A DNA stretch of 6,848 nucleotides from Candidatus Peregrinibacteria bacterium CG11_big_fil_rev_8_21_14_0_20_46_8 (GCA_002796025.1 PCVQ01000051.1:1-6848); one strand, 5' to 3'; counted from the stretch's first letter, positions 1-5,483 are shown. The notes: generated by a model from the letters alone, not told the origin. A program made the numbers and translations.

Positions 1-194
1 GGTTTCCCCCATCCGAACCGGAAAAAAATCAGAGCCAAAGTTCCAAAAAGGTCAAAGTGAGCCAGCGGATTAAGGGTGATGCGTCCCTGCTGGCGCGGCG
101 TGGGATCGCCAAGCCGGTCGGCAGTCCAGGCATGCATAAATTCGTGCACTGTTACTGCAAATGCGACCCCGATTGCGATAATCAAAATATCCAT
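1..194 (-). CDS. Site-2 protease (M50) family zinc metalloprotease, N-terminal part
   Basis: My translation of the minus strand from the ATG at 194 gives about 65 residues that run off the left edge. It opens with a hydrophobic segment (residues 3-16) that leads into HEFMH at residues 17-21, the HExxH zinc and catalytic motif of peptidase family M50. A second family signature, NPLAHFD, lies at residues 42-48, followed by a hydrophobic stretch and RFGWGKP, typical of the short site-2 protease proteins of bacteria. The family cleaves substrates within the membrane. The third zinc ligand, normally in a C-terminal NxxPxxxLDG motif, lies outside the window. An in-frame ATG at 206 would add four residues. 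I prefer 194 because TATGCT (202-207, minus strand) sits 7 bases upstream of it, a spacing seen at other starts here. No Shine-Dalgarno sequence is visible. The gene is divergent from rpmB. The family is confident, the exact start is not. Confidence 0.88.
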   Translation of the reverse strand, partial: MDILIIAIGVAFAVTVHEFMHAWTADRLGDPTPRQQGRITLNPLAHFDLFGTLALIFFRFGWGK

Positions 195-256
195 TGAGCC
201 AAGCATACCTGATGAGCCGCTACGATTCTAGGGTATAAGCCGTGCGCTCGCCGCTA

Positions 257-286
257 TTGCTCTTGCATTTTCGGCTTGCCTATACT
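257..286 (+). promoter_or_regulatory. sigma70-like promoter for rpmB
   Basis: TTGCTC (257-262) and TATACT (281-286) are separated by 18 bases, close to the -35 and -10 consensus. Transcription would start near 293, giving a leader of about 22 bases before the ATG at 315. The hexamer lies just inside the longer open frame that begins at 276, which argues against that earlier start. Confidence 0.6.
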
Positions 287-314
287 ACATTCTTGGGGCT
301 TTAATTCCTTTGTT

Positions 315-518
315 ATGGCTCAAATATGTGATGGCTGCGGCAAGCGTCCTCAAGTAGGCAATCTTGTCAGCCACTCAAATCGTAAGACACTGCGTACATT
401 CCGTCCGAATCTTCAGTCTCAAAAGGTTGTAGATATCGATACCGGAAAGATGAAGCGCATGAAACTCTGCACAAAGTGCCTCAAAACGCTCACGCGTAAG
501 GCAAATGCAGTAGTATAG
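315..518 (+). CDS. rpmB: 50S ribosomal protein L28 (bL28)
   Basis: This 67-residue basic protein is a structural component of the large ribosomal subunit. It begins MAQICDGCG, followed by VSHSNRKTLRTFRPNLQ, the hallmark bL28 core in which the Ser-His and the Arg/Lys/Asn-rich stretch contact 23S rRNA. Cysteine pairs CDGC (residues 5-8) and CTKC near residues 52-55 suggest the zinc-binding form of the protein. The frame is open from an upstream ATG at 276, but the preceding 13 residues are not bL28-like and the likely -10 box (281-286) falls inside them, so I place the start at 315. No convincing Shine-Dalgarno sequence precedes it; GGGG at 295-298 is too distant. It appears monocistronic and is divergent from the M50 protease. 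The usual partner rpmG is not adjacent; a probable rpmG lies 3.6 kb downstream. Confidence 0.95.
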   Translation: MAQICDGCGKRPQVGNLVSHSNRKTLRTFRPNLQSQKVVDIDTGKMKRMKLCTKCLKTLTRKANAVV

Positions 519-576
519 TTATAAGCAAAGTTGTCTTAAGTACACGGCGCTTTTTCGTGATAATCTGATTAGGCTT

Positions 577-656
577 AAAAATTGCGAGCGCACGGCGCGA
601 GCGCGCAGCCGCAGTGAGGGAGGCGCGAAATTAGCGCCGACCGAACAAGGCGAAGC
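577..656. repeat. GC-rich degenerate repeat and hairpin upstream of tRNA-Ser
   Basis: The 519-666 intergenic region contains an abruptly GC-rich block. It holds an imperfect 13-base tandem repeat, GCGAGCGCACGGC (584-596) followed directly by GCGAGCGCGCAGC (597-609), with two mismatches. Further on is a hairpin with stem GGCGC (622-626) and GCGCC (634-638) around a 7-base AT-rich loop, then more GCGA/CGAA-type words up to 656. No open frame in the block looks like a real protein and no T-run follows the hairpin, so it is not a standard terminator. Its role is unknown; it could be a dispersed intergenic element or part of the tRNA precursor leader. Confidence 0.5.
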
Positions 657-666
657 TTATAAATAA

Positions 667-756
667 GGAGGGGTGCGTGAGTGGTTGAAACGGCAGTCCT
701 GGAACGACTGTATGTCAGCAATGGCATCAAGGGTTCGAATCCCTTCCCCTCCGCCA
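667..756 (+). tRNA. tRNA-Ser (anticodon GGA)
   Basis: This is a complete class II tRNA of 90 bases with an encoded CCA end. The acceptor stem pairs GGAGGGG (667-673) with CCCCTCC (746-752), followed by discriminator G753 and CCA 754-756. The anticodon stem CAGTC (694-698)/GACTG (706-710) encloses loop CTGGAAC, with anticodon GGA at 701-703, which reads UCC and UCU serine codons. A long variable arm (711-728), stem ATGTC/GGCAT, is typical of tRNA-Ser. The T arm is AAGGG (729-733), loop TTCGAAT (734-740), CCCTT (741-745). It lies on the same strand as its neighbours, and the next gene starts 27 bases after it. Confidence 0.97.
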
Positions 757-767
757 GAATGCAAATT

Positions 768-776
768 TGGTAAAAT
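768..776 (+). promoter_or_regulatory. Extended -10 promoter (TGGTAAAAT), leaderless spacing
   Basis: TAAAAT (771-776) is preceded by TGG (768-770), giving an extended -10 element, which can work without a good -35 box. Exactly six bases separate it from the ATG at 783, so transcription would start on the start codon. No -35 box is evident; that position would fall in the tRNA 3' end. Confidence 0.5.
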
Positions 777-782
777 AAATAC

Positions 783-1385
783 ATGAGAAAATTGATTGTT
801 ATCGAATTTTTAACGCTCGACGGTGTCATGCAGGCGCCCGGCGGACCCGAAGAAGATACTTCGGGCGGTTTCAAATACGGCGGCTGGAGCTTTCCGTACT
901 TTGATGAATTTATGGGCAAAGTTATGGGCGAGCAGATGTCGCTGGAACGATGCGCGCTGCTGCTTGGGCGAAAGACTTATGAAATCTTTGCAAGCTACTG
1001 GCCGCAGCACGCTGAGAATTGGCCCGGCATCAATGAGGTAATAAAGTATGTTGCGTCCCACGATTCATCACGCAAGCTAGACTGGGAAAATTCCATGCTT
1101 CTTGCAGGTGATATTGTGGAAGAAGTAAAAAAATTGAAAAGTGAAGGCGACCGTGACCTGCACCTCTGGGGAAGCGGCAACTTGGTACAGACACTCCTCA
1201 AGCACGATTTAGTTGATGAATTGTGGCTTAAGATCTTTCCCATTACACTAGGCCAAGGCAAGCGCTTGTTCGATGAAGGCACAATGGCGACAGCATTTAA
1301 ACTAACGGACAGTAAACTTTCGCCCAACGGAATAATAATCGCCAATTATAAGCGCGCGGGCGAAGTAAAAACCGGATCATTTTAA
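783..1385 (+). CDS. Dihydrofolate reductase family protein (RibD C-terminal domain)
   Basis: This 200-residue cytosolic protein has the fold of the RibD_C/DHFR superfamily, NADPH-dependent reductases related to RibD and to the YyaP/YwjB-type proteins. Visible signatures are TLDG (11-14) in the first strand, GRKTYE (62-67), HLWGSGNLVQTLL (127-139), the dinucleotide-binding glycine segment, then a DEL turn (145-147) and LGQGKRLF (156-163). The length matches stand-alone family members, so it looks complete. The true substrate is unknown: such proteins are often annotated as dihydrofolate reductases, but reduction of folate or of riboflavin precursors cannot be read from the sequence. The start is supported by an extended -10 box six bases upstream, which implies a leaderless transcript. 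A second, clearly different paralogue follows after 11 bases. Placement directly behind a tRNA suggests accessory cargo, though no attachment repeat is visible. Confidence 0.9.
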   Translation: MRKLIVIEFLTLDGVMQAPGGPEEDTSGGFKYGGWSFPYFDEFMGKVMGEQMSLERCALLLGRKTYEIFASYWPQHAENWPGINEVIKYVASHDSSRKLDWENSMLLAGDIVEEVKKLKSEGDRDLHLWGSGNLVQTLLKHDLVDELWLKIFPITLGQGKRLFDEGTMATAFKLTDSKLSPNGIIIANYKRAGEVKTGSF

Positions 1386-1396
1386 CAAATATATTT

Positions 1397-1954
1397 ATGA
1401 GAAAACTTATCATGTGGAATGTTATTACCCTCGATGGATATTTCGAGGGCGACAAACCCTGGGATTTGGACTTTCATAATATCGTTTGGGGCAAAGAGCT
1501 CGAAGATTTTAGTATTGAACAGGGCAAATCGGCCGATATGCTTGTCTTTGGCGAAGTCACGTATAAAGGCATGGCTGATTATTGGACAAAAGCCGAGAGC
1601 GAACCGTCAGAAATAACGGGATTTATGAACAAGTTGCCAAAAATCGTCTGCTCTTCAACGCGCACAACCGCCGACTGGAACAACACAAGCATCGTGCACG
1701 ATGCAATTGAAGAACTGCCCAAAATAAAACAGAAAGGCGATGGAAATATGTTTGTGTTCGGGAGCGGTATTCTGTCGCAATCTCTCATGAAAGCAAACCT
1801 CTTCGATGAATATCGGCTGTGCGTCGCGCCCATATTTCTTGGCAAAGGCCGACGGCTATTCAATGAGGGCCTTCCGTATCAAAAGCTGAAGCTCCTCGAA
1901 TCACGGCCACTCCAAACCGGCGGGGTAATATTAAGATATGCCACAATTCAGTAA
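1397..1954 (+). CDS. Second dihydrofolate reductase family protein (RibD C-terminal domain)
   Basis: This 185-residue protein belongs to the same superfamily as its upstream neighbour. It opens MRKLI and TLDG (11-14), with GEVTYKGM (52-59), a SSTRT segment near 86-90, FVFGSGILSQSL (119-130), DEYRL (137-141) and FLGKGRRLF (147-155). The conserved glycines of the dinucleotide-binding segment are intact and the length is normal, so it should be a functional NADPH-dependent reductase of unknown substrate. The two neighbours share the family motifs but little between them, so this looks like an old divergence or separate acquisition rather than a recent duplication. It starts 11 bases after the upstream stop, with no Shine-Dalgarno sequence, and its 3' end overlaps the next gene by 17 bases, so all three are probably one transcript. 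Confidence 0.9.
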   Translation: MRKLIMWNVITLDGYFEGDKPWDLDFHNIVWGKELEDFSIEQGKSADMLVFGEVTYKGMADYWTKAESEPSEITGFMNKLPKIVCSSTRTTADWNNTSIVHDAIEELPKIKQKGDGNMFVFGSGILSQSLMKANLFDEYRLCVAPIFLGKGRRLFNEGLPYQKLKLLESRPLQTGGVILRYATIQ

Positions 1955-2255
1955 AATTTCAGAAGGAGTAGTCCACACCGTCCCCGCAGATTTGAAAAAA
2001 ATTCTCACTGCCAACCCGGTGGCACTTGCAACATGGAACAATATTACGCCGCTCGCACGCAATGAGTGGATCTGCTGGATAGAATCGGTAAAAAAAGCGG
2101 AAACAAGAAAGGCCCACATTGAGCGAGCCGCTGCCGACCTTAAAAAAGGAAAACGCCGCCCTTGCTGCTGGATGGGATGCATTCACCGCACAGATAAAGC
2201 AATCAGCCCTTCGGTGCAAGGAATACTGAATAAGAGAAATAAACCGCTCAAATAA
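1938..2255 (+). CDS. YdeI/OmpD-associated (OmdA) family protein
   Basis: This small protein of 105 residues carries the YdeI/OmdA domain. Visible hallmarks are PADLKKIL (16-23), a helical segment with WI, VKKAETRKAHIERA (51-64), and the cysteine/tryptophan motif RRPCCWMGCIHR (73-84) common in stand-alone members. Pfam labels the family as bacteriocin protection or OmpD-associated, but its biochemical role is unclear and I would not infer bacteriocin immunity here. It is probably cytosolic; no signal peptide or membrane segment is seen. The ATG at 1938 lies within the last codons of the preceding reductase (17-base overlap), suggesting translational coupling. An AGAAGGAG sequence at 1961-1968 lies inside the gene, but no start codon follows at a usable distance, so I treat it as coincidental. 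Confidence 0.85.
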   Translation: MPQFSKISEGVVHTVPADLKKILTANPVALATWNNITPLARNEWICWIESVKKAETRKAHIERAAADLKKGKRRPCCWMGCIHRTDKAISPSVQGILNKRNKPLK

Positions 2256-2283
2256 TCGGCCTCGACCGTAGGATATATAAAAA

Positions 2284-2292
2284 TGCTACAAT
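2284..2292 (+). promoter_or_regulatory. Extended -10 promoter (TGCTACAAT) for the dedA cluster
   Basis: TACAAT (2287-2292) is preceded by TGC, an extended -10 arrangement. A weak -35-like TCGACC (2262-2267) lies 19 bases upstream. The predicted start near 2299 leaves a leader of about 8 bases before the ATG at 2307. Confidence 0.5.
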
Positions 2293-2306
2293 AGTATTTT
2301 AGCGTA

Positions 2307-2891
2307 ATGCCTATGGATTCACTGATTCTCGAATGGCTCACCACCTACCAACTTCCCGCAATTCTCATTGGCTCCTTTTTATTTGGAGAGACAGTAATTC
2401 TTAGTGCGGCATTTTTGGCGGGACAAGGCGTTTGGCCGGTCGGTAATGTTTTTTTGCTCGCGCTTGCCGGAACACTCATCTCCGACATTCTTTGGTTTTT
2501 GCTCGGGAATTCGATACTTCACAATTCTGATCGCTGGAAAAAATATGAAAAAGAACATCAGCACTTTTTAACAAAACTCGAAAAAATTACCGGCCGAAAG
2601 CCTTTCTTATCTCTGCTTTTTATTAAATTCCTGTATGGCACAAGGATTTTAACAATCCTCTACCTTGCGGTACGCAAAGTAACATTTGCCAAATTTTTCG
2701 TTTTCGGTTTCTTTGGAACACTCATTTGGCTTGGCGTTCTCTTGCCCATTGGCTGGAGCGCCGGCAAGGGACTCGGCAATTTTGTCGAAATAATCGATAA
2801 TATCGGATACGTCTTCTTAGCAATTCTGGCATTAATTATTATATATCGCGCTATTAGCATATGGATGGAAAAACGGATCGAAGAAGAGTAA
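2307..2891 (+). CDS. DedA family membrane protein (VTT/SNARE-associated domain)
   Basis: This 194-residue integral membrane protein is of the DedA/VTT family, implicated in turnover of lipid carriers such as undecaprenyl phosphate and in envelope homeostasis. Hydrophobic segments are visible near residues 15-40, 44-68, 97-120, 126-150 and 164-182. Family features include FGE (26-28) in the first re-entrant region, a GTLISD segment (55-60) with the conserved Gly and Asp, and KFLYGTR (107-113), matching the Arg-containing motif before the second half. The length is typical. Two in-frame ATGs (2307 and 2313) are possible; I use the first. The gene has its own extended -10 promoter and overlaps the following glycosyltransferase by 31 bases, so the two are co-expressed. 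A joint envelope role is plausible: DedA proteins act on polyprenyl-phosphate carriers and GT2 enzymes often use them. That link is inference. Confidence 0.93.
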   Translation: MPMDSLILEWLTTYQLPAILIGSFLFGETVILSAAFLAGQGVWPVGNVFLLALAGTLISDILWFLLGNSILHNSDRWKKYEKEHQHFLTKLEKITGRKPFLSLLFIKFLYGTRILTILYLAVRKVTFAKFFVFGFFGTLIWLGVLLPIGWSAGKGLGNFVEIIDNIGYVFLAILALIIIYRAISIWMEKRIEEE

Positions 2892-3607
2892 CGGCAATTG
2901 TACCGACGTATAACGAAGCAGAAAGAATTCACGAGGTACTGAAAGTACTTACAGCCTATCCACATTTTACGGAGATTATTGTTGTAGACGATGGCTCTAC
3001 AGACGATACTGAGCAAGTTGTAAAAAAATTTCCGGTACGATACGTACAGCATACAAAAAATATGGGAAAAGGGCGCGCCATGGATTTTGGTGTACAGGAG
3101 ACTAAAAGTGACATTATTTTTTTTGTCGATGCTGATGTAAAAGGATTGACGCATGATGTTATTACTCAAATTATTGAGCCGGTATTGCATGAAAAGGTTG
3201 ATATGTTCATCGGCATGAGAAACAGAAAAATATATTACGTACACCGCATCCTTGCTTTTGTTCCGCTCCTTGGAGGTGAACGTGCTGTAACAAAAGAGTT
3301 ATGGGAAAAGGTGCCACAATATTACAAGCATCGCTTTCGCGTTGAGGCCGGTCTAAATTTTTATGCCCGCTACTATGGAAAAGATTTCGAGTACAAAGTA
3401 TTTCGGGGTTTATCCCAGCGCATTAAAGAAAAAAAATACGGCTTCGTAAAAGGTTTTTTGCAGCGGATTGCAATGTTCTATAATCTGCTCTCGGCACAGT
3501 TACGGCTGGAATTTACGGATATTCCTGAATCGAGAAGGCGCCACCGATGGCGTCAATTCAAAGGTTGGATTCGCCATAAAATCCGCCAAGATAAAACAGA
3601 ATTATGA
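2861..3607 (+). CDS. Family 2 glycosyltransferase (GT-A fold)
   Basis: This 248-residue protein transfers a sugar from a nucleotide-sugar donor and probably acts at the cytoplasmic face of the membrane in glycan or glycolipid synthesis. The GT-A signatures are clear: VPTYNEA (14-20), VVDDGSTDDT (41-50) for nucleotide binding, NMGKG (67-71), and FVDADV (88-93), which carries the DxD metal site. GGERAVTKELWEKVP (138-152) corresponds to the acceptor-side segment of polyprenyl-phosphate sugar transferases and relatives. No transmembrane helix is evident. The C-terminal 40 residues are very rich in Arg and Lys and may bind membrane or phosphates. It starts within the dedA gene (31-base overlap) at the only plausible start codon, and its stop overlaps the next start as ATGA. 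Donor and acceptor cannot be told. Confidence 0.93.
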   Translation: MDGKTDRRRVTAIVPTYNEAERIHEVLKVLTAYPHFTEIIVVDDGSTDDTEQVVKKFPVRYVQHTKNMGKGRAMDFGVQETKSDIIFFVDADVKGLTHDVITQIIEPVLHEKVDMFIGMRNRKIYYVHRILAFVPLLGGERAVTKELWEKVPQYYKHRFRVEAGLNFYARYYGKDFEYKVFRGLSQRIKEKKYGFVKGFLQRIAMFYNLLSAQLRLEFTDIPESRRRHRWRQFKGWIRHKIRQDKTEL

Positions 3608-4071
3608 TCATTATTCTCGATAACATTCGCAGTAAGCATAATGTAGGGTCTATCTTTCGCACCAGCGATGCATGCGGCGGTATCGAGAAAATTTTTCTCT
3701 GTGGCATTACCCCGCTACCTATCGATAAATGGGGCAAAACTAATACGGGCCTTACCAAAGTTTCTTTGGGCGCGGAATCATATATTCCATGGGAACATGC
3801 TGATGATGCGGAGAGTGTGATTGATAGGCTCAAGCGCGATGGATACCAAATCCTGGCGCTGGAGCTGAGCCCCAATGCCACCCCCTATTCTCACATAAAA
3901 ATACAAAAAAACGAGCGAGCAGCACTGATATTGGGAGGCGAAGTTACCGGACTCTTACCTGAAATTTTAGCGCAGGCCGATCAGGTTGTTGCGATACCAA
4001 TGCATGGGAGAAAAGAGTCTCTGAATGTAGCAGTGGCATTCGGTATTGTGGCCTATGGCATTTTGCCATGA
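3604..4071 (+). CDS. TrmH/SpoU family RNA 2'-O-methyltransferase
   Basis: This 155-residue protein of the SPOUT class methylates a ribose 2'-OH in tRNA or rRNA using S-adenosylmethionine. All three SpoU motifs are present: motif 1, NIRSKHNVGSIFRTSDACG (7-25), with the catalytic-type Asn and Arg; motif 2, ALILGGEVTGL (107-117); and motif 3, VAIPMHGRKESLNVAVAFG (129-147), which forms the trefoil knot. The length resembles minimal, TrmL-like members with no extra N-terminal RNA-binding domain. The target nucleotide cannot be deduced. The ATG overlaps the glycosyltransferase TGA by four bases (ATGA), so translation is likely coupled. TAAAAC (3592-3597) lies six bases upstream and could be a weak internal promoter. 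Confidence 0.93.
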   Translation: MIIILDNIRSKHNVGSIFRTSDACGGIEKIFLCGITPLPIDKWGKTNTGLTKVSLGAESYIPWEHADDAESVIDRLKRDGYQILALELSPNATPYSHIKIQKNERAALILGGEVTGLLPEILAQADQVVAIPMHGRKESLNVAVAFGIVAYGILP

Positions 4072-4090
4072 TTTTGCCTTGATTTAAGGC
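4055..4090 (+). terminator. Hairpins at the end of the TrmH gene, possible weak terminator
   Basis: ATGGCA (4055-4060), TTT and TGCCAT (4064-4069) form a 6-base-pair hairpin that includes part of the stop codon, followed by ATTTTGCC. A second stem GCCTT (4076-4080)/AAGGC (4086-4090) follows. ATTTTGCC occurs twice (4060-4067 and 4071-4078). The T-run is short, so termination would be weak at best. Confidence 0.3.
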
Positions 4091-4107
4091 GCTTAACCCC
4101 CTAAAAT
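4079..4107 (+). promoter_or_regulatory. sigma70-like promoter for rpmG, near-leaderless
   Basis: TTGATT (4079-4084) and TAAAAT (4102-4107) are spaced by 17 bases, the best -35/-10 pair in the window. Nine bases separate the -10 from the ATG at 4117, so the predicted leader is about three bases. The spacer contains an inverted repeat, TTAAG-GCG-CTTAA (4084-4096), that could be an operator. Confidence 0.6.
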
Positions 4108-4116
4108 ACGCTGGCA

Positions 4117-4311
4117 ATGGCTAAGAAAACTGTACCATATGTGTGGGTATGCCAGGAGACGAAGATCTCTCAGGGCAGCGGCAGCGCACGCCCAGAAAAG
4201 ATCCGTGAGATGGAAAAGATGCGGTACAACCCCAAGCTGCGTAAACGAACTTTGCATAAAGCAAAAGCAGTGAAGAAGGGCGGTACTGCAAAGATGGCAA
4301 ATGCAAAATAG
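4117..4311 (+). CDS. rpmG: Probable 50S ribosomal protein L33 (bL33)
   Basis: This 64-residue, strongly basic protein is a component of the large subunit near the E site. The start MAKK, a beta-strand with VWVCQ (9-13), PEKIREMEKMRY (26-37) and especially RYNPKLRKRTLHK (36-48) match the bL33 pattern. The usual zinc CxxC pairs are absent: one Cys remains at residue 12, and NPKL replaces the second CxxC. The loop around GSGSARPEK is shorter than in standard bL33, and a Lys/Ala-rich tail of about 16 residues extends past the family end. It has its own promoter with almost no leader. Its last 11 bases overlap the start of the DNA alkylation repair gene, an unusual partner. The assignment rests on the C-terminal motif and size. 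Confidence 0.75.
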   Translation: MAKKTVPYVWVCQETKISQGSGSARPEKIREMEKMRYNPKLRKRTLHKAKAVKKGGTAKMANAK

Positions 4312-5020
4312 TAGCGCAATAAAAAAGCAGCTTATCTCTTTTCGCGATCCTGAACGTGCTGCATTTGCATCGCGATTTTTTAAAACAGGCAAAGGGCAAT
4401 ACGGCGAAGGGGACAAATTTTTAGGATTAACAATCCCAACCGCGGAAGTCCGCAAATATGCGAAATTACACCGCGCGCTCCCCTTCTCTGAAATTCAAAT
4501 ACTGCTCGCGAGTCCGTATCATGAAATTCGGCAATGCGCATTGTTTATCTTGGTCTATAAATTTGAGCGTGCATCGGCAGCAGAACAAAAAGCAATCTAT
4601 ACATTTTATCTGGAAAATATTCAGTATATAAATAATTGGGACTTGGTAGATTGCAGCGCGCCACACATTGTCGGCACCTATCTTCTCGAACAGCCACGAA
4701 AAATTCTCTACCGACTCGCAACATCAAAAAATCTTTGGGAGCGGCGCATCAGCATTATTGCGAGTTTCGCATGGATTCGCGCAGGAGATTTTAAAGATGC
4801 ACTCGCAATTTCAAAATTGTTACTAAGCGACAAACATGATCTGATCCATAAAGCAGTTGGATGGATGCTCCGCGAAATCGGCAATCGTGATCAAAAAACA
4901 GAAGAAGAATTTCTTGAGCAGCACTACCAAACTATGCCGCGCACTATGCTGCGCTACGCTATAGAAAAATTTCCTCCAAAAAAACGCGCGTATTATATGG
5001 CGCGACCGGTGCGTCTTTAG
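4301..5020 (+). CDS. DNA alkylation repair protein, AlkD-like HEAT-repeat DNA glycosylase
   Basis: This 239-residue, all-helical protein of the AlkC/AlkD family removes bulky or cationic alkylated bases such as 3-methyl- and 7-methylpurines without flipping them out. Family landmarks are GDKFLGLTIPTAEVRK (37-52), NNWDLVDCSAPHIVG (111-125), NLWERRISIIASF (144-156) and LIHKAVGWMLREIGNRD (181-197). W113 and D117 are spaced like the Trp and catalytic Asp of Bacillus cereus AlkD; the Arg of WERR and W188 fit its other lesion-contacting residues. The length is close to AlkD (about 237), so it looks intact and active. The start at 4301 lies inside the rpmG reading frame (11-base overlap), so it is expected to be translated from the rpmG mRNA. 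There is no Shine-Dalgarno sequence at a usable distance. Confidence 0.92.
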   Translation: MQNSSAIKKQLISFRDPERAAFASRFFKTGKGQYGEGDKFLGLTIPTAEVRKYAKLHRALPFSEIQILLASPYHEIRQCALFILVYKFERASAAEQKAIYTFYLENIQYINNWDLVDCSAPHIVGTYLLEQPRKILYRLATSKNLWERRISIIASFAWIRAGDFKDALAISKLLLSDKHDLIHKAVGWMLREIGNRDQKTEEEFLEQHYQTMPRTMLRYAIEKFPPKKRAYYMARPVRL

Positions 5021-5021
5021 C

Positions 5022-5027
5022 TACAAT
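5022..5027 (+). promoter_or_regulatory. -10 element TACAAT, leaderless spacing
   Basis: TACAAT ends six bases before the ATG at 5034, the same geometry as upstream of 783 and 5496. It follows the stop of the AlkD-like gene by one base. No -35 box is apparent and the TG extension is missing, so the call is moderate. Confidence 0.4.
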
Positions 5028-5033
5028 ATGAAT

Positions 5034-5459
5034 ATGAAAAAAATATCTCTCTTCATTCTGTCTCTCTTTATTTTGAGTGCCTGCACCAATACTGAACCGG
5101 GACCCTCGAAAGATCCGGAATTTGACGGCGATCTCGCGCATGTAGAAAAAGTTGAAATTCTTGTTATGGAGTCGTTTCCTGTACAAATTACAGCGGTTGC
5201 ACATGGCACACTCCCCGACAGCTGCACAACCTTACATGAACCAATTTGGCATTACGAAGAACATCGCTTTTCAATTACACTCACCACTTCGCGCCCTCCA
5301 GATGCTATTTGTGCACAAGTTATTACCCCGTTTACCGAACGAATCCCTCTTGAAGTTATCGGCCTCCGCAAAGGCGAATACGAAGTTATTGTTAATGGCG
5401 TAAAAGCAGAATTTGAACTCCAGACAGATAACGTGCCGCTTGACACAGAATCGAAATAA
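5034..5459 (+). CDS. Small secreted lipoprotein of unknown function
   Basis: The product of 141 residues begins MKKISLFIL, a short hydrophobic signal, and has lipobox LSAC with C17 as the predicted lipidated residue, so it should be anchored to the outer face of the membrane. After a Gly/Pro/Asp-rich linker, the rest is a single beta-rich domain with alternating hydrophobic residues, two cysteines (C64 and C93) that could form a disulfide, a TTSRPPDAIC segment and a closing GEYEVIVNGVKAEFEL strand pair. The overall pattern resembles repeat domains I recall from lipoproteins of Chloroflexi and related bacteria, but I cannot name a family. An ATG at 5028 would add Met-Asn. I chose 5034 because the -10 box spacing then predicts a leaderless start and the signal begins with the usual MKK. 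The gene lies between the AlkD-like gene and corA on the same strand. Confidence 0.75.
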   Translation: MKKISLFILSLFILSACTNTEPGPSKDPEFDGDLAHVEKVEILVMESFPVQITAVAHGTLPDSCTTLHEPIWHYEEHRFSITLTTSRPPDAICAQVITPFTERIPLEVIGLRKGEYEVIVNGVKAEFELQTDNVPLDTESK

Positions 5460-5483
5460 CTGGTTTAGCCATCATTTTTCCGG

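Noticed and set aside
276..314. A longer start for bL28 at 276
   Set aside because: The added 13 residues do not match the family and the probable -10 box (281-286) lies inside them.
535..560. Possible rpmB terminator near CACGGCGCTTTTTCGTG
   Set aside because: The T-run lies inside the only possible loop rather than after a stem, so it does not have terminator form.
559..564. GATAAT as a -10 box for tRNA-Ser
   Set aside because: The only -35 candidate at the right distance (TTAAGT, 536-541) matches poorly, and the leader would be nearly 100 bases; not enough to call.
667..756. tRNA-Ser as an integration site with a duplicated 3' end
   Set aside because: I could not find a repeat of the tRNA 3' end elsewhere in the window, nor any integrase gene.
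575..919. A 114-codon minus-strand open frame across the tRNA and the start of the first reductase gene
   Set aside because: Its middle is the antisense translation of the tRNA (the familiar GFEPLMPLLTYSRS-type false protein), and the rest lies opposite a better-supported gene.
1961..1968. Strong Shine-Dalgarno-like AGAAGGAG inside the YdeI-family gene
   Set aside because: The nearest usable start codon (TTG at 1992) is 23 bases away; the sequence is explained by codons for Ser-Glu-Gly-Val.
2660..3244. A 194-codon minus-strand open frame opposite dedA and the glycosyltransferase
   Set aside because: It is Tyr/Ser/Asn-rich, has no recognisable motifs, and lies opposite two clear genes; an antisense shadow of AT-rich coding sequence.
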